Assembly: GCA_947626165.1 (NCBI GenBank) | Contig: CANQRG010000001.1 | Coordinates: forward strand, 173,005 to 237,004 | DNA: 64,000 bases | Reading direction: 5' to 3' | Origin: an uncultured Clostridia bacterium | GTDB taxonomy: Bacteria; Bacillota; Clostridia; Oscillospirales; Ruminococcaceae | Shown here: piece after piece, positions 53,088 through 60,612 of the stretch | Numbering within the stretch: the first letter of the stretch is position 1 | Layout of the letters: each line of letters begins with the position of its first letter | The notes under the pieces: generated by a model | What the model was told of the DNA's origin: nothing | What the model saw: only the letters and a program-made list of their open reading frames with translations | Databases searched by the model: none | Translations under genes and position numbers: made by a program

Positions 53088-53403
53088 TATTCAGCATTTC
53101 AGTTTGCTCGGCATTAGTTGCTTTTGTCAGTTCGAAATCAATTTGTTTGAATGTAAGAGCGATATCAGTTAAATTTACTTTATCGCCGAATAACTCGTGT
53201 GATTTTCCTTCGCCAAATATGGTATCAATGGCTTGACATACAACATTACCGATACGTCTTATTTTTTGTGACAGTTTTTCACTTTTTACGGTTTTTAAAG
53301 ATTCTTTTCTTACCTTTTCAGTTTCGATTTCGTAAAGTTCCGCATTATCTGCGTCAAATATATCAAAATCAAACTCTACATTTTTTACTGTAAACTTAGC
53401 CAT
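53065..53403 (-). CDS. Tail assembly chaperone-like protein (gp14 position)
   Basis: A 112-residue protein, largely helical, with a VKNVEFDFDIFDADNAELYE start and Lys/Glu-rich helices after it. Position (between tail tube and Gp15) and length fit the first tail chaperone of A118-like phages. GAGGAG 6 bases before the ATG is a strong ribosome site; the stop of the frameshift extension of the tail tube lies inside the same spacer. Confidence 0.65.
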   Translation of the reverse strand: MAKFTVKNVEFDFDIFDADNAELYEIETEKVRKESLKTVKSEKLSQKIRRIGNVVCQAIDTIFGEGKSHELFGDKVNLTDIALTFKQIDFELTKATNAEQTEMLNNVNKSND

Positions 53404-53405
53404 AG

Positions 53406-53549
53406 TTATATCTCCTCGTCATAAAAATGATTTTCTTCTGCAGCTTCTTCGTCTTCAAATATTTGCGGAATAGAATCAGCGGAGCTTAATTCAACTCCGC
53501 TGTCTATTGCGTTAACTTCTATTCCGCCTTCGTGAAAGACGGTTTTCCC
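53406..53549 (-). other. Programmed -1 frameshift site and C-terminal extension of the tail tube protein
   Basis: GGGAAAA at 53549-53543 (minus strand) is phased as G-GGA-AAA in the tail tube frame, the X-XXY-YYZ pattern, one base different from the lambda G/T slippery site GGGAAAG. A -1 slip after codon 155 enters an open frame of 45 codons ending at 53406, seven residues from the normal end. A 7-bp stem CCGTCTT/AAGGCGG with a G-U pair follows directly, and AGCGGAG/CTCCGCT further on. The acidic extension (EDEEAAEENHFYDEEI end) has no start codon of its own. Confidence 0.75.
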
Positions 53550-54007
53550 TCTGTGACTGTTGCTGTACCTCTTTCAATTTGGTTGATTTTAAGAGTAAAT
53601 GTAACCTTTTTATCAACAGAATTGAAATTGCTTAGAATGATAGCGCATTCTGTGTTCCAAGCCTGGAATTTAGTTTCATCTTCTACACCGATATTCTTTG
53701 GGAATACAAACAAAATCTTCTTGTTGAGTTCTGTTCCTACTGGCAATTCGTAGAACATATTCCAAACATAATCAAATGCCTTATCACCCTCGTATGTTGC
53801 AAGCTCCTGAGACATTTCCGGCTTGTAGTAGTCAACTTCATCTCTTGGCATTTCGTCTTCGATAAAGTCCTCAGTGACTGTGTTTGCGTTAAGTGCAAGA
53901 TCATATACGGTCGATTTTCCGATTCTTGCCCAGTCGGGAGTTTCATCAGCTGCGGTGTCAATGAAAATCATACTTTTTTCTTTTGTCCAACGTTTTAATT
54001 TTTCCAT
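53519..54007 (-). CDS. Major tail tube protein
   Basis: A 162-residue protein (short form) starting at 54007 behind AAAGGAG. The KEKSMIFIDTAADETPDWARIGKST opening and DEMPRDEVDYYKPEMSQEL region are typical of siphophage tail tube proteins that stack as hexamers around the tape measure. Near its end is a -1 slippery heptamer giving a predicted 200-residue long form. Related phages (SPP1, PSA) make long and short tail tube proteins by +1 frameshifting; this would be the -1 version. Confidence 0.82.
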   Translation of the reverse strand: MEKLKRWTKEKSMIFIDTAADETPDWARIGKSTVYDLALNANTVTEDFIEDEMPRDEVDYYKPEMSQELATYEGDKAFDYVWNMFYELPVGTELNKKILFVFPKNIGVEDETKFQAWNTECAIILSNFNSVDKKVTFTLKINQIERGTATVTEGKPSFTKAE

Positions 54008-54011
54008 AATC

Positions 54012-54443
54012 TTATTCTCCTTTGTAATAATTAATTTTAACAGCAAACATAAATTTTGCTGTATCTTTGTCTTGCCCTGCCATGTTAGGCTGGTTTTCTA
54101 AAACTTCTATCTCGAAGATAGCTTCGTTGTCTGCAAACTGAGGGAAGTTTTCAATCTCGTTTTGCTCTCTTATCCACTCCATTACCTTTTCAACGTCATA
54201 CTGTGTTCTGGCGTTTTCATTGGAGTTAGGCTCTGAACTGACAGGTTTGTACATAACAAGCGTAAAGGTCAGTTCTTTTTCGCCTGTGCCGTCGGAAAAT
54301 TGCTTAGTCCATTCTTCAGACGAGTTAGGAACAATGGTAGTGCCGCCGTTTTCAGCCTTACCTACTAAGTAGAAAATATCCTGCAGCTCGTTACAGCCGT
54401 ACAGCCAATTCATAATAGCAGTATTCTTATCTGTTATCGTCAT
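54012..54443 (-). CDS. Minor capsid / tail terminator-like protein
   Basis: A 143-residue protein corresponding in order to Minor_capsid_3 (tail-completion type) proteins of A118-like phages: a helical start (NTAIMNWLYGC), a beta core (ELTFTLVMYKP) and EIEVLENQPNMAGQ near the end with AVKINYYKGE as last strand. It lies immediately upstream of the tail tube, as tail terminators do. It overlaps the previous gene by 4 bases. Confidence 0.65.
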   Translation of the reverse strand: MTITDKNTAIMNWLYGCNELQDIFYLVGKAENGGTTIVPNSSEEWTKQFSDGTGEKELTFTLVMYKPVSSEPNSNENARTQYDVEKVMEWIREQNEIENFPQFADNEAIFEIEVLENQPNMAGQDKDTAKFMFAVKINYYKGE

Positions 54444-54787
54444 AGCTTTAACCTCCCACTGTCTACATATTTTTGCAGTGCTTCTATGAGCTTTGGCTTT
54501 TCAGTAGGTTCAGCCGCCTTATCCCATTTTGATGACGCTAAAGGGTGCAAATCCTTGCGGAAATTACGGTTTGACATATATACTGCTGTTGCATAAGGCA
54601 TTCTGTATTCGATTGATTCAGCAGTTATATTAACGCTTTCAGCTAATGCACCAGTGTTGAAAGGCACGAATGGGAAGATAAGTCTATTCCATTCAGTATG
54701 CGTGAATTTTCTAAATTCAGGACTTTCAAGTTTAGCTAAATGCTTTGGGATATCAATAGTTGATGATACTTCAAGTTCAAAGTTCAT
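54440..54787 (-). CDS. Minor capsid protein 2-like (HK97 gp10-like) protein
   Basis: A 115-residue protein, likely starting at ATG 54787 behind GGGTGA. The pattern VPFNTGALAESVNITAESIEYRMPYATAVY is diagnostic of the Minor_capsid_2/HK97 gp10 group of head-tail joining proteins. The C-terminal DLHPLASSKWDKAAEPTEK fits the same group. It overlaps or abuts both neighbours. Confidence 0.75.
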   Translation of the reverse strand: MNFELEVSSTIDIPKHLAKLESPEFRKFTHTEWNRLIFPFVPFNTGALAESVNITAESIEYRMPYATAVYMSNRNFRKDLHPLASSKWDKAAEPTEKPKLIEALQKYVDSGRLKL

Positions 54788-54792
54788 ATTAA

Positions 54793-55155
54793 TCACCCGC
54801 TTATGTACATATGAGGTAAGAAATCTCCTGTGTTGTCGTGTATCTCGTCTACTGTAAAGCTGTTAGGATATGCGCTTTTTATAGCTACATCACTTGTCAG
54901 CACTGTACTGTTATTTGTTTCTGACAAAACAATAATGTCGCCTGTGACAACTTCCACAAAGCACGGTGTTCTCACGATATTGACCTTTACAGGTGTTATT
55001 TCGTTATTTGATACGCTTTGTTTCAATTTTGTTGTTACAAAGCAATCGTCGACTACCCGACGTACCCATTTATAGTGGGTACGTCCGTGTTCGTCTTTTG
55101 TAATCCTTTTGTGGAAAATAGTTATTGTTTTGTTCCACCAGCTTGGATATTGCAT
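54793..55155 (-). CDS. Minor capsid protein 1-like head-tail joining protein
   Basis: A 120-residue protein with a WWNKTITIFHKRITKDEHGRTHYKWVRRVVDDCF opening typical of Minor_capsid_1 proteins (head completion/stopper function). The ATG at 55155 shares a base with the upstream stop (TAATG) and is preceded by GGGGTG; a TTG five codons earlier is less likely. Confidence 0.7.
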   Translation of the reverse strand: MQYPSWWNKTITIFHKRITKDEHGRTHYKWVRRVVDDCFVTTKLKQSVSNNEITPVKVNIVRTPCFVEVVTGDIIVLSETNNSTVLTSDVAIKSAYPNSFTVDEIHDNTGDFLPHMYISG

Positions 55156-55499
55156 TATGACACCCCACAATAGAGCAGGGGAGTGCCATCAGGCGTTTTT
55201 TCCGTACTCAAGTATTCCCGAATAATATTGCTTCTTTTCGCAGAGTAGTCGGTATCGGTTTTATATGTAACTGAATACCCGTCATTGCTCTGCGACTGTA
55301 TATTATTTGAGTTTTCCTTGAAATACGTTGAGATAAGCTCAAAAATGAGGGCTTTAACGACTTTACTTGGCTCAGTACCTTTTAAACGTCCAAATGTATG
55401 GCTGTCTACCAGAGTGGCAGCTTTAATACACAGCGTTATAAATTCAGGTTCATCAAGCGTGCCGCCTCTCTCCCTGTATTCGTCATATGTTAGATACAT
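55155..55499 (-). CDS. Head-tail connector protein
   Basis: A 114-residue, mostly helical protein. YLTYDEYRERGGTLDEPEFITLCIKAATLVDSHTFGRL matches the short connector (gp6/gp15-type) proteins of siphophages encoded just after the capsid gene. AAAGGAG lies upstream. It probably forms the ring beneath the portal. Confidence 0.7.
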   Translation of the reverse strand: MYLTYDEYRERGGTLDEPEFITLCIKAATLVDSHTFGRLKGTEPSKVVKALIFELISTYFKENSNNIQSQSNDGYSVTYKTDTDYSAKRSNIIREYLSTEKTPDGTPLLYCGVS

Positions 55500-55514
55500 A
55501 ATGCACTGCTCCTT

Positions 55515-55607
55515 TTAGTCCTTGCTTTCCTTTGGCTTCTTAGCCTCAGGTTTATTCTCCTTTGGCTTCTTAGCCACAGGCTTTACAATCAATCCTATAG
55601 TTTTCAT
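55515..55607 (-). CDS. Tiny Lys/Pro-rich phage protein (30 residues)
   Basis: A 30-residue frame MKTIGLIVKPVAKKPKENK... with two copies of the AKKPKE unit, encoded by an 18-base direct repeat. AAAGGATGATAAC gives an acceptable ribosome site, and the stop overlaps the ribosome site of the connector gene. It sits exactly between capsid and connector. Function unknown. Confidence 0.55.
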   Translation of the reverse strand: MKTIGLIVKPVAKKPKENKPEAKKPKESKD

Positions 55608-55620
55608 GTTATCATCCTTT

Positions 55621-56493
55621 CTATTCTGCGGCTTTAGCGCTCAGATAAATACCGGCAACTTTGTTCTTAAATACGTCAACAAGACCGTACTTACGGTACT
55701 TGAGTATATAAGAATCGCTGTCAGGATTGTTTGCAGGAGCTATAAGGTCGTTAGCAATGTGCTTGTCATACTTGATTATTGCAGGCTTGTGAATAATCAT
55801 AAAGTTGATGTCTGTGCCGCCTTCTGCTTTCTTATAGTGTCCTGCTTCCTCGCCGCCTGACTTACCGTCAAGCAAATCTATAGCAGTATAGAATCTGCTT
55901 TGCGGTACTTTCTTCTTTACGGAAAATGAGTTCAGCACTTCTCTTGACTTTGTTGTATCAAGAGCCATAATGCCGTTTAAGAGGGTAGGAGTTGCATACA
56001 AAATCCTGTTGTCCTCCGGCACTTCATCTTCGTCCATTTTGTTCTTAGCTTCTAACAGAGCTTTAAGAAATTCGGCAGCGTCTGCAAATGTGGCAGGCTC
56101 CGCCTTTGATATTCCGTCTGTTCCTGCAAGAGTAGCAAAGGTGAACGCATCTGCCTCAGGTGCAACCTTAGTTCTCATCAGTTCAGCTCCTGCTCTGCCG
56201 AATGAAAGATTGAAAGTTTCCTCATCGTCCATAACGTCAACGGAAATTCTCGTACCGCGGTCGTAATTAAACTGAGTTGTTTTCCATACAAGGTCAACAT
56301 TGCCTTGTGTATATCCACTGTTACGGTCATAATCGCCTAAACCGGTTACGCTGATTTGCGGATAACATATCTCATTTACATTTACGCCTGCTTTAACTAT
56401 TGCAGAGTCTCCTGTAAGGTCTGATGTTACTGACGCTAGTTTATACACCTCGTCAAGCAAAGGTGTGAAATTTTTAGCTAATTGTATAGCCAT
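55621..56493 (-). CDS. Major capsid protein
   Basis: A 290-residue protein, length and order being those of A118/N4-gp5-like major heads of HK97 fold. Features: MAIQLAKNFTPLLDEVYKLASVTSDL start, FNYDRGTRISVDVMDDEETFNLSFG near 95 and YATPTLLNGIMALDTTKSREVL near 165. There is no protease gene and no long N-terminal delta domain, and a separate scaffold precedes it. Ribosome site AAAGAGGT. Confidence 0.85.
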   Translation of the reverse strand: MAIQLAKNFTPLLDEVYKLASVTSDLTGDSAIVKAGVNVNEICYPQISVTGLGDYDRNSGYTQGNVDLVWKTTQFNYDRGTRISVDVMDDEETFNLSFGRAGAELMRTKVAPEADAFTFATLAGTDGISKAEPATFADAAEFLKALLEAKNKMDEDEVPEDNRILYATPTLLNGIMALDTTKSREVLNSFSVKKKVPQSRFYTAIDLLDGKSGGEEAGHYKKAEGGTDINFMIIHKPAIIKYDKHIANDLIAPANNPDSDSYILKYRKYGLVDVFKNKVAGIYLSAKAAE

Positions 56494-56513
56494 AATAAAA
56501 TTACCTCTTTTCT

Positions 56514-57065
56514 TTAGTCTTTTTCAGGCGGCAATCCCATGGCCGCTCTGAGTGTTTCTGTTGCCTTATCGCTGTCAATTGGTTCTGTACCAGACATATC
56601 AGCCGGAGGATTAGAGCTTGAGAAAATACCTTCGCGGTCTTTTATAAGCCCTTCAAAGATCTCCTTGTCGCTCTTGCCCTCATTATCCTTGTTTTCCAGG
56701 GCCTCTTTAAACTCACTCAAAACGCCGTTTTTGGTGAAATCATTGACAAATTTCTTTTCACCAGATACGGCTGAGAACCTGTCGGCAAGAGCCTTAGCCT
56801 TTTTTGCCTGTTCGTCCGCTTCGGTTCTTTTCTTGAGTTTATCTTGCAAATCGTCAATAGTCTCCTGCAGTTTTGCAGGGTCGGTTTTTTTGAGCTCGCC
56901 GATTTCACCCTCGAGCTTTACTCGAAGTGTCTTTTCCTCGTCATACTTTTTTTGCAAAGCACTTGTGTTGGCTTTCTCTGTTTCGATATCAGAACCGTTT
57001 TCTTTCATAATCTTGTCGATTACGTCTTTTTCAAGTCCTAAATCTTCTAAAAACTTTCTTTTCAT
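56514..57065 (-). CDS. Capsid scaffolding protein (Phage_GP20 family)
   Basis: A 183-residue, highly charged helical protein: MKRKFLEDLGLEKDVIDKIMKENGSDIE opening, heptad-rich coiled coil (residues 30-100) and a Pro-rich SSNPPADMSGTEP segment before the end. These are typical of GP20-type scaffolds encoded just before the major capsid. AGGGAG precedes the ATG at 57065. Confidence 0.85.
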   Translation of the reverse strand: MKRKFLEDLGLEKDVIDKIMKENGSDIETEKANTSALQKKYDEEKTLRVKLEGEIGELKKTDPAKLQETIDDLQDKLKKRTEADEQAKKAKALADRFSAVSGEKKFVNDFTKNGVLSEFKEALENKDNEGKSDKEIFEGLIKDREGIFSSSNPPADMSGTEPIDSDKATETLRAAMGLPPEKD

Positions 57066-57160
57066 AAAAATCTCCCTTCGATACGCTTTTTTACGAGGTC
57101 GCACCTCAGTCTATCCGTAGTTTTACGACGTCGGAACGGTCAAAATTTTGTGTATAATAA

Positions 57161-57186
57161 AAGCACCTAGTCGAAACTAAGTGCTT
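57161..57186 (-). terminator. Terminator 1 inside the prophage late operon (UUCG loop)
   Basis: On the minus strand AAGCACTTAGT-TTCG-ACTAGGTGCTT, 11 pairs including one G-U with the very stable UUCG loop, followed by TTTATTATAC. It lies between the MuF-associated small gene and the scaffold gene. Confidence 0.7.
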
Positions 57187-57214
57187 AAATTAACTATTAA
57201 ATTGGCATAAGAAA

Positions 57215-57238
57215 AGCACTCCGATTATTTTGGAGTGC
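57215..57238 (-). terminator. Terminator 2 inside the prophage late operon
   Basis: Minus strand GCACTCC (57238-57232) pairs with GGAGTGC (57222-57216) around an A+T loop, then TTTTC. It begins 12 bases past the stop of the 59-residue gene. Confidence 0.7.
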
Positions 57239-57250
57239 AACTTTTATAAA

Positions 57251-57430
57251 TTATTTTAACAATAACTCCTCTTTTGATTTTGCTTCTTTATATCCTGGCT
57301 GGTCAGGATAAACTCTTTTTAGTGTTTTTGGATCGTATTTTACAGGACGGTCATCTAAAACAAATTCAGTATCATCTGGATAATCATCTATCGTTTTATT
57401 GCTAGGAATATCTTTATAACAAATTTTCAT
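57251..57430 (-). CDS. 59-residue protein coupled to the MuF-JAMM fusion (candidate immunity protein)
   Basis: A 59-residue frame starting in the ATGA overlap with the MuF-fusion gene, with GGAGG 7 bases upstream. It is acidic and short (ICYKDIPSNKTIDDYPDDTEFV start), with a Lys/Glu-rich tail. It is followed by two terminators. Temperate-phage MuF proteins with C-terminal effector domains are known to be followed by immunity genes, so this is the natural candidate; no family is recognised. Confidence 0.65.
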   Translation of the reverse strand: MKICYKDIPSNKTIDDYPDDTEFVLDDRPVKYDPKTLKRVYPDQPGYKEAKSKEELLLK

Positions 57431-59280
57431 ATTAAATCCTCCACTTCAAACTTGAATCCCATCTCATTAGACAGGTGTTCTATGATTTCTTCTTGTATTT
57501 TATCATCATAATATAAGATTGATTTACCTTCTTTTGCAGATATTTGACGATATTTATCAGATATTTTTTTATCCAATTCCATATATCTTTGGCTTATGTC
57601 GTTATAATTCTTATAAGGAGAATCCCATTTTGTAGGAGCTTTTATGGAATAATTTTTAAATTTAGTACAAACCCTAAGTTCAGATATATCATTTTCCATA
57701 AATAAAGTTATGTCTTCTGTAGAAAAACAAGAACCTTTCGGATGATTATGAGTAACAACACATCCATTTAACTGTTTTAGTTCTTTTTTTGTAAAACTTA
57801 CTTCATTTATTGTACCTTTTTTGTTTATTATACGCTCTCCCTTGTCATTATAGGCTATGGCAGTTTCATAATTATTGCCGGTTATTATTCGTTCATCTCT
57901 ATAAATTTTGTCTTGAATCTCTTTTGTATATGTTAACTTGCCTTTCCTATAATCACTAGATATCCTATTCGCAGCTTTGTCCTTTATATTTTTACTTTCT
58001 TTAAAATTAATTATACCACTTTTAGAATTATTTTTCAACTCTTTTACAGTAGAAAATTCAGCATTAGATTTAACCCTGTGATATTTAGATACCGATATAC
58101 GCTCCATTTTACTAGGCAAGCCTGAAGCGTCGGAAAGCTGTTTGTATTTGTAGGTAATTGCGTTTATTTTCTCTTGCTCTAATCGCCTTAGTGTATCATC
58201 ACCTGAAGCCTTAGCTATGATTTGTCTGTCTTTGGCGTGACGTGCGGCAGTTTCGAGCTTCCTCTGCATTTGCTTGCATTCATACATTGTGTATTCCTTG
58301 CCGTCAAACGTGATTTTTCGCTTGCTTTGCTCTTTCATAGCTTTAAGCTCTTTATCAGTGTAAGTGGGAACGGAAACGCCCAATATAATAGGGAATTTAT
58401 AGTGTAGACAACCATAATCGCTCAACAAGTTTTCAACATTGCTGAAAGAGGGATAATATTTGCCGTTTACGGTCCTTGCTTTCCCTATTGCATATTGCTT
58501 TCCGCCCATTTCAGCGTGTGACGGTCTCGGATTAGAGTGATAGCTTATTTCATAGCCGTCTGCTCCCAGTTCTTCGCCCAGCATATCAGATATATTTTGA
58601 TTACATTCTTTAACACCCCACAGTATATTTTGCCTTACAGCAGTATCAAGTCTGCGTGAATATCCGCTTGCGTAATCGACTGTTTTTCCTGCCGAACCTT
58701 TTAAAGGCTGATATTTTGTTCTTAATCCGCTGTCGGCTAAGTCTTTTATAACCTTTCGCATTGCTGACTGATAATCCTCAACGCCTGTAGCAACAGCAGT
58801 AACGGCTTTGTCAGTTACGTCCTGATATGTTTTCGATAGGGAAGTCAATACCTTTTTTCCGTTTTCATCACTCTTTTGAAAGGCAATTGTATTAGTCATA
58901 TTACGGTAGGTATCTGCTGTTTGCTTTGCCATAGCTTTTGCAAACTGTTTAAGTTGTTTATTCTGTTCGTATGGTAAGAAACTTGTATTTTTAGCTTTAG
59001 CTAGTTTTTCAGCCTGAGCTGAGTTGTCTTTAGCTATTGTTTCAAATATATCGTAGATGTCCTGCTCATTTTTTTGGCTTATTTCTGACAATTGGATGAC
59101 TATTTCATCAAAATCATTGCCGTATGTCATAAGCTGTGTTGCTTTATGTATGTCAGAGGGTTTCATTTCGCCGATTTCTTTTATTCGCTTTCCTATTTTC
59201 TCAAGCGCTAGATCGTTTACTTGTTTTAGCCTCTGAGCTATGCGCTCCGGCAAGAGTTCAAGCTGAGTTTCGTCAAGCAT
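57427..59280 (-). CDS. MuF minor head protein fused to a C-terminal JAMM-like domain
   Basis: A 617-residue protein; ordinary MuF/gp7 head proteins are much shorter. Residues 1-300 give the helical N-terminus and MuF core (RRLDTAVRQNILWGVKECNQNI, SNPRPSHAEMGGKQYA and DYGCLHYKFPI near 285). After a basic linker the C-terminal domain (about 440-617) has TYTKEIQDKIYRDE and VVTHNHPKGSCFSTEDI with His511, His513, Ser520 and Asp523, the H-x-H-P...S-x-x-D layout of JAMM/RadC metallo-domains. MuF proteins are packaged into the capsid, so the domain could be delivered on infection. RBS AGGTGA. Confidence 0.75.
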   Translation of the reverse strand: MLDETQLELLPERIAQRLKQVNDLALEKIGKRIKEIGEMKPSDIHKATQLMTYGNDFDEIVIQLSEISQKNEQDIYDIFETIAKDNSAQAEKLAKAKNTSFLPYEQNKQLKQFAKAMAKQTADTYRNMTNTIAFQKSDENGKKVLTSLSKTYQDVTDKAVTAVATGVEDYQSAMRKVIKDLADSGLRTKYQPLKGSAGKTVDYASGYSRRLDTAVRQNILWGVKECNQNISDMLGEELGADGYEISYHSNPRPSHAEMGGKQYAIGKARTVNGKYYPSFSNVENLLSDYGCLHYKFPIILGVSVPTYTDKELKAMKEQSKRKITFDGKEYTMYECKQMQRKLETAARHAKDRQIIAKASGDDTLRRLEQEKINAITYKYKQLSDASGLPSKMERISVSKYHRVKSNAEFSTVKELKNNSKSGIINFKESKNIKDKAANRISSDYRKGKLTYTKEIQDKIYRDERIITGNNYETAIAYNDKGERIINKKGTINEVSFTKKELKQLNGCVVTHNHPKGSCFSTEDITLFMENDISELRVCTKFKNYSIKAPTKWDSPYKNYNDISQRYMELDKKISDKYRQISAKEGKSILYYDDKIQEEIIEHLSNEMGFKFEVEDLI

Positions 59281-59282
59281 AT

Positions 59283-60608
59283 TTATTCACCTATTAAATC
59301 GGATATATTTGGCTCACTTGCTTTTATTGCTTCAACCTTTGCTTTTGCAGTTTCGTAATCCTCTCCAGTTATAAACTGTCTTATTTCAGCCGTTTCCACT
59401 GCTCCTACTGATTTAGCCTGTATAAGCTGATTAAATGTATTCTGAGTGTCCTCAAGCATAGAGTAAGACCACTCATAGTTTATCTGGTAATCGCTTTCAG
59501 GCGTAAGATTAAAGTGATTAGCAAGTATATTTAAGCCGTAAACAAGACCGTCAATATATTTTTCGGCATTTTTATGTATATCATCACAAAGACTGAATGT
59601 TTGATAAGTAGCACGTCTGATTTCCGTTGCCGTTGCTCCGTTTGTGATGTTTAAGTCTGTGAGAATACCTCGACTTGTGCCGATTTCTTTTTCAAGCTGT
59701 GCAAATAAATGCTCAAGTCGATTATAGTAGCTTGTATCTCTGAATGTAGGATCAAATATTTCAAAAAATACTTTATCTTTTAAACCGCTATCAACATCAA
59801 AGGTTTTAAAAATTGTCTTTTCAATTTTATCGTTTTTATCAAAAAGACTGGCGTCAGCAAATACTTTAGCTTCTTTATTGTTGTATTCCTTGTCTATATC
59901 CTCTAAGCAATTGTGTATTCGCTCTATTGTCTTTTGACAGCCAAACGAAATAGGTACTCCGTCTATTCTGTCAGGGCGTCTGCTTGATGTAGGGCATTTA
60001 TATATACCGACAGGTAAACTGCTTACGTTTGCTATATGCATTTCAGGCAGTATTCCAGCCCAGTCCTCAACCTCTGATAAGCTGCAAGGTACGCCATTTT
60101 TAGTAGCTTTCTGCCGTATGGTATAAATACCGTTTTCAACGCTGTAGTCTACCCAACGAACATATTTTATGCCATTATCGGTATGTCTCACAGCCGCCAT
60201 TACAGTGAGTTTAGTTATATCCTTGCCTTGCATACCGGATACAAACATTCTATCCTTGCTGACGTTATCTATATATAATTTGCCGTTTACGCAGTAGGGA
60301 ATTGACACAATCATACCACAGCCGTTACCTATAGCTATGTTTTGCTTGATATTCGCCCAAAAGTCCTGCATAACGCCATTCAATAAATCTGTTCTTTTTG
60401 TTGTGGAATTATTACCGTCTGTTATTGATATACTGCTGTCAGAAAAGGCTAGGGTGCTTAAGCTGTTAGCAAATATAGCCGTTATATTTTCTTTGGTAGT
60501 ATCCTGATATTCTCGTGTTTGCTCTTTTGCTTCTGCTATGTCCTTATTAGTTTGCTTGATTATTCTGCCAAAAAGTTTGTATATTAAGTCTTTTACACTT
60601 TCAAACAT
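59283..60608 (-). CDS. Phage portal protein
   Basis: A 441-residue portal of the A118/SPP1-like group: FANSLSTLAFSDSS near residue 45, NIAIGNGCGMIVSIPY near 90, RRPDRIDGVPISFG near 215 and GILTDLNITNGATATEIRRATYQTFS near 335, followed by the long C-terminal helix. It forms the dodecameric DNA channel. It starts 4 bases after the terminase stop behind AAGGAG. Confidence 0.88.
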   Translation of the reverse strand: MFESVKDLIYKLFGRIIKQTNKDIAEAKEQTREYQDTTKENITAIFANSLSTLAFSDSSISITDGNNSTTKRTDLLNGVMQDFWANIKQNIAIGNGCGMIVSIPYCVNGKLYIDNVSKDRMFVSGMQGKDITKLTVMAAVRHTDNGIKYVRWVDYSVENGIYTIRQKATKNGVPCSLSEVEDWAGILPEMHIANVSSLPVGIYKCPTSSRRPDRIDGVPISFGCQKTIERIHNCLEDIDKEYNNKEAKVFADASLFDKNDKIEKTIFKTFDVDSGLKDKVFFEIFDPTFRDTSYYNRLEHLFAQLEKEIGTSRGILTDLNITNGATATEIRRATYQTFSLCDDIHKNAEKYIDGLVYGLNILANHFNLTPESDYQINYEWSYSMLEDTQNTFNQLIQAKSVGAVETAEIRQFITGEDYETAKAKVEAIKASEPNISDLIGE

Positions 60609-60612
60609 ATAA

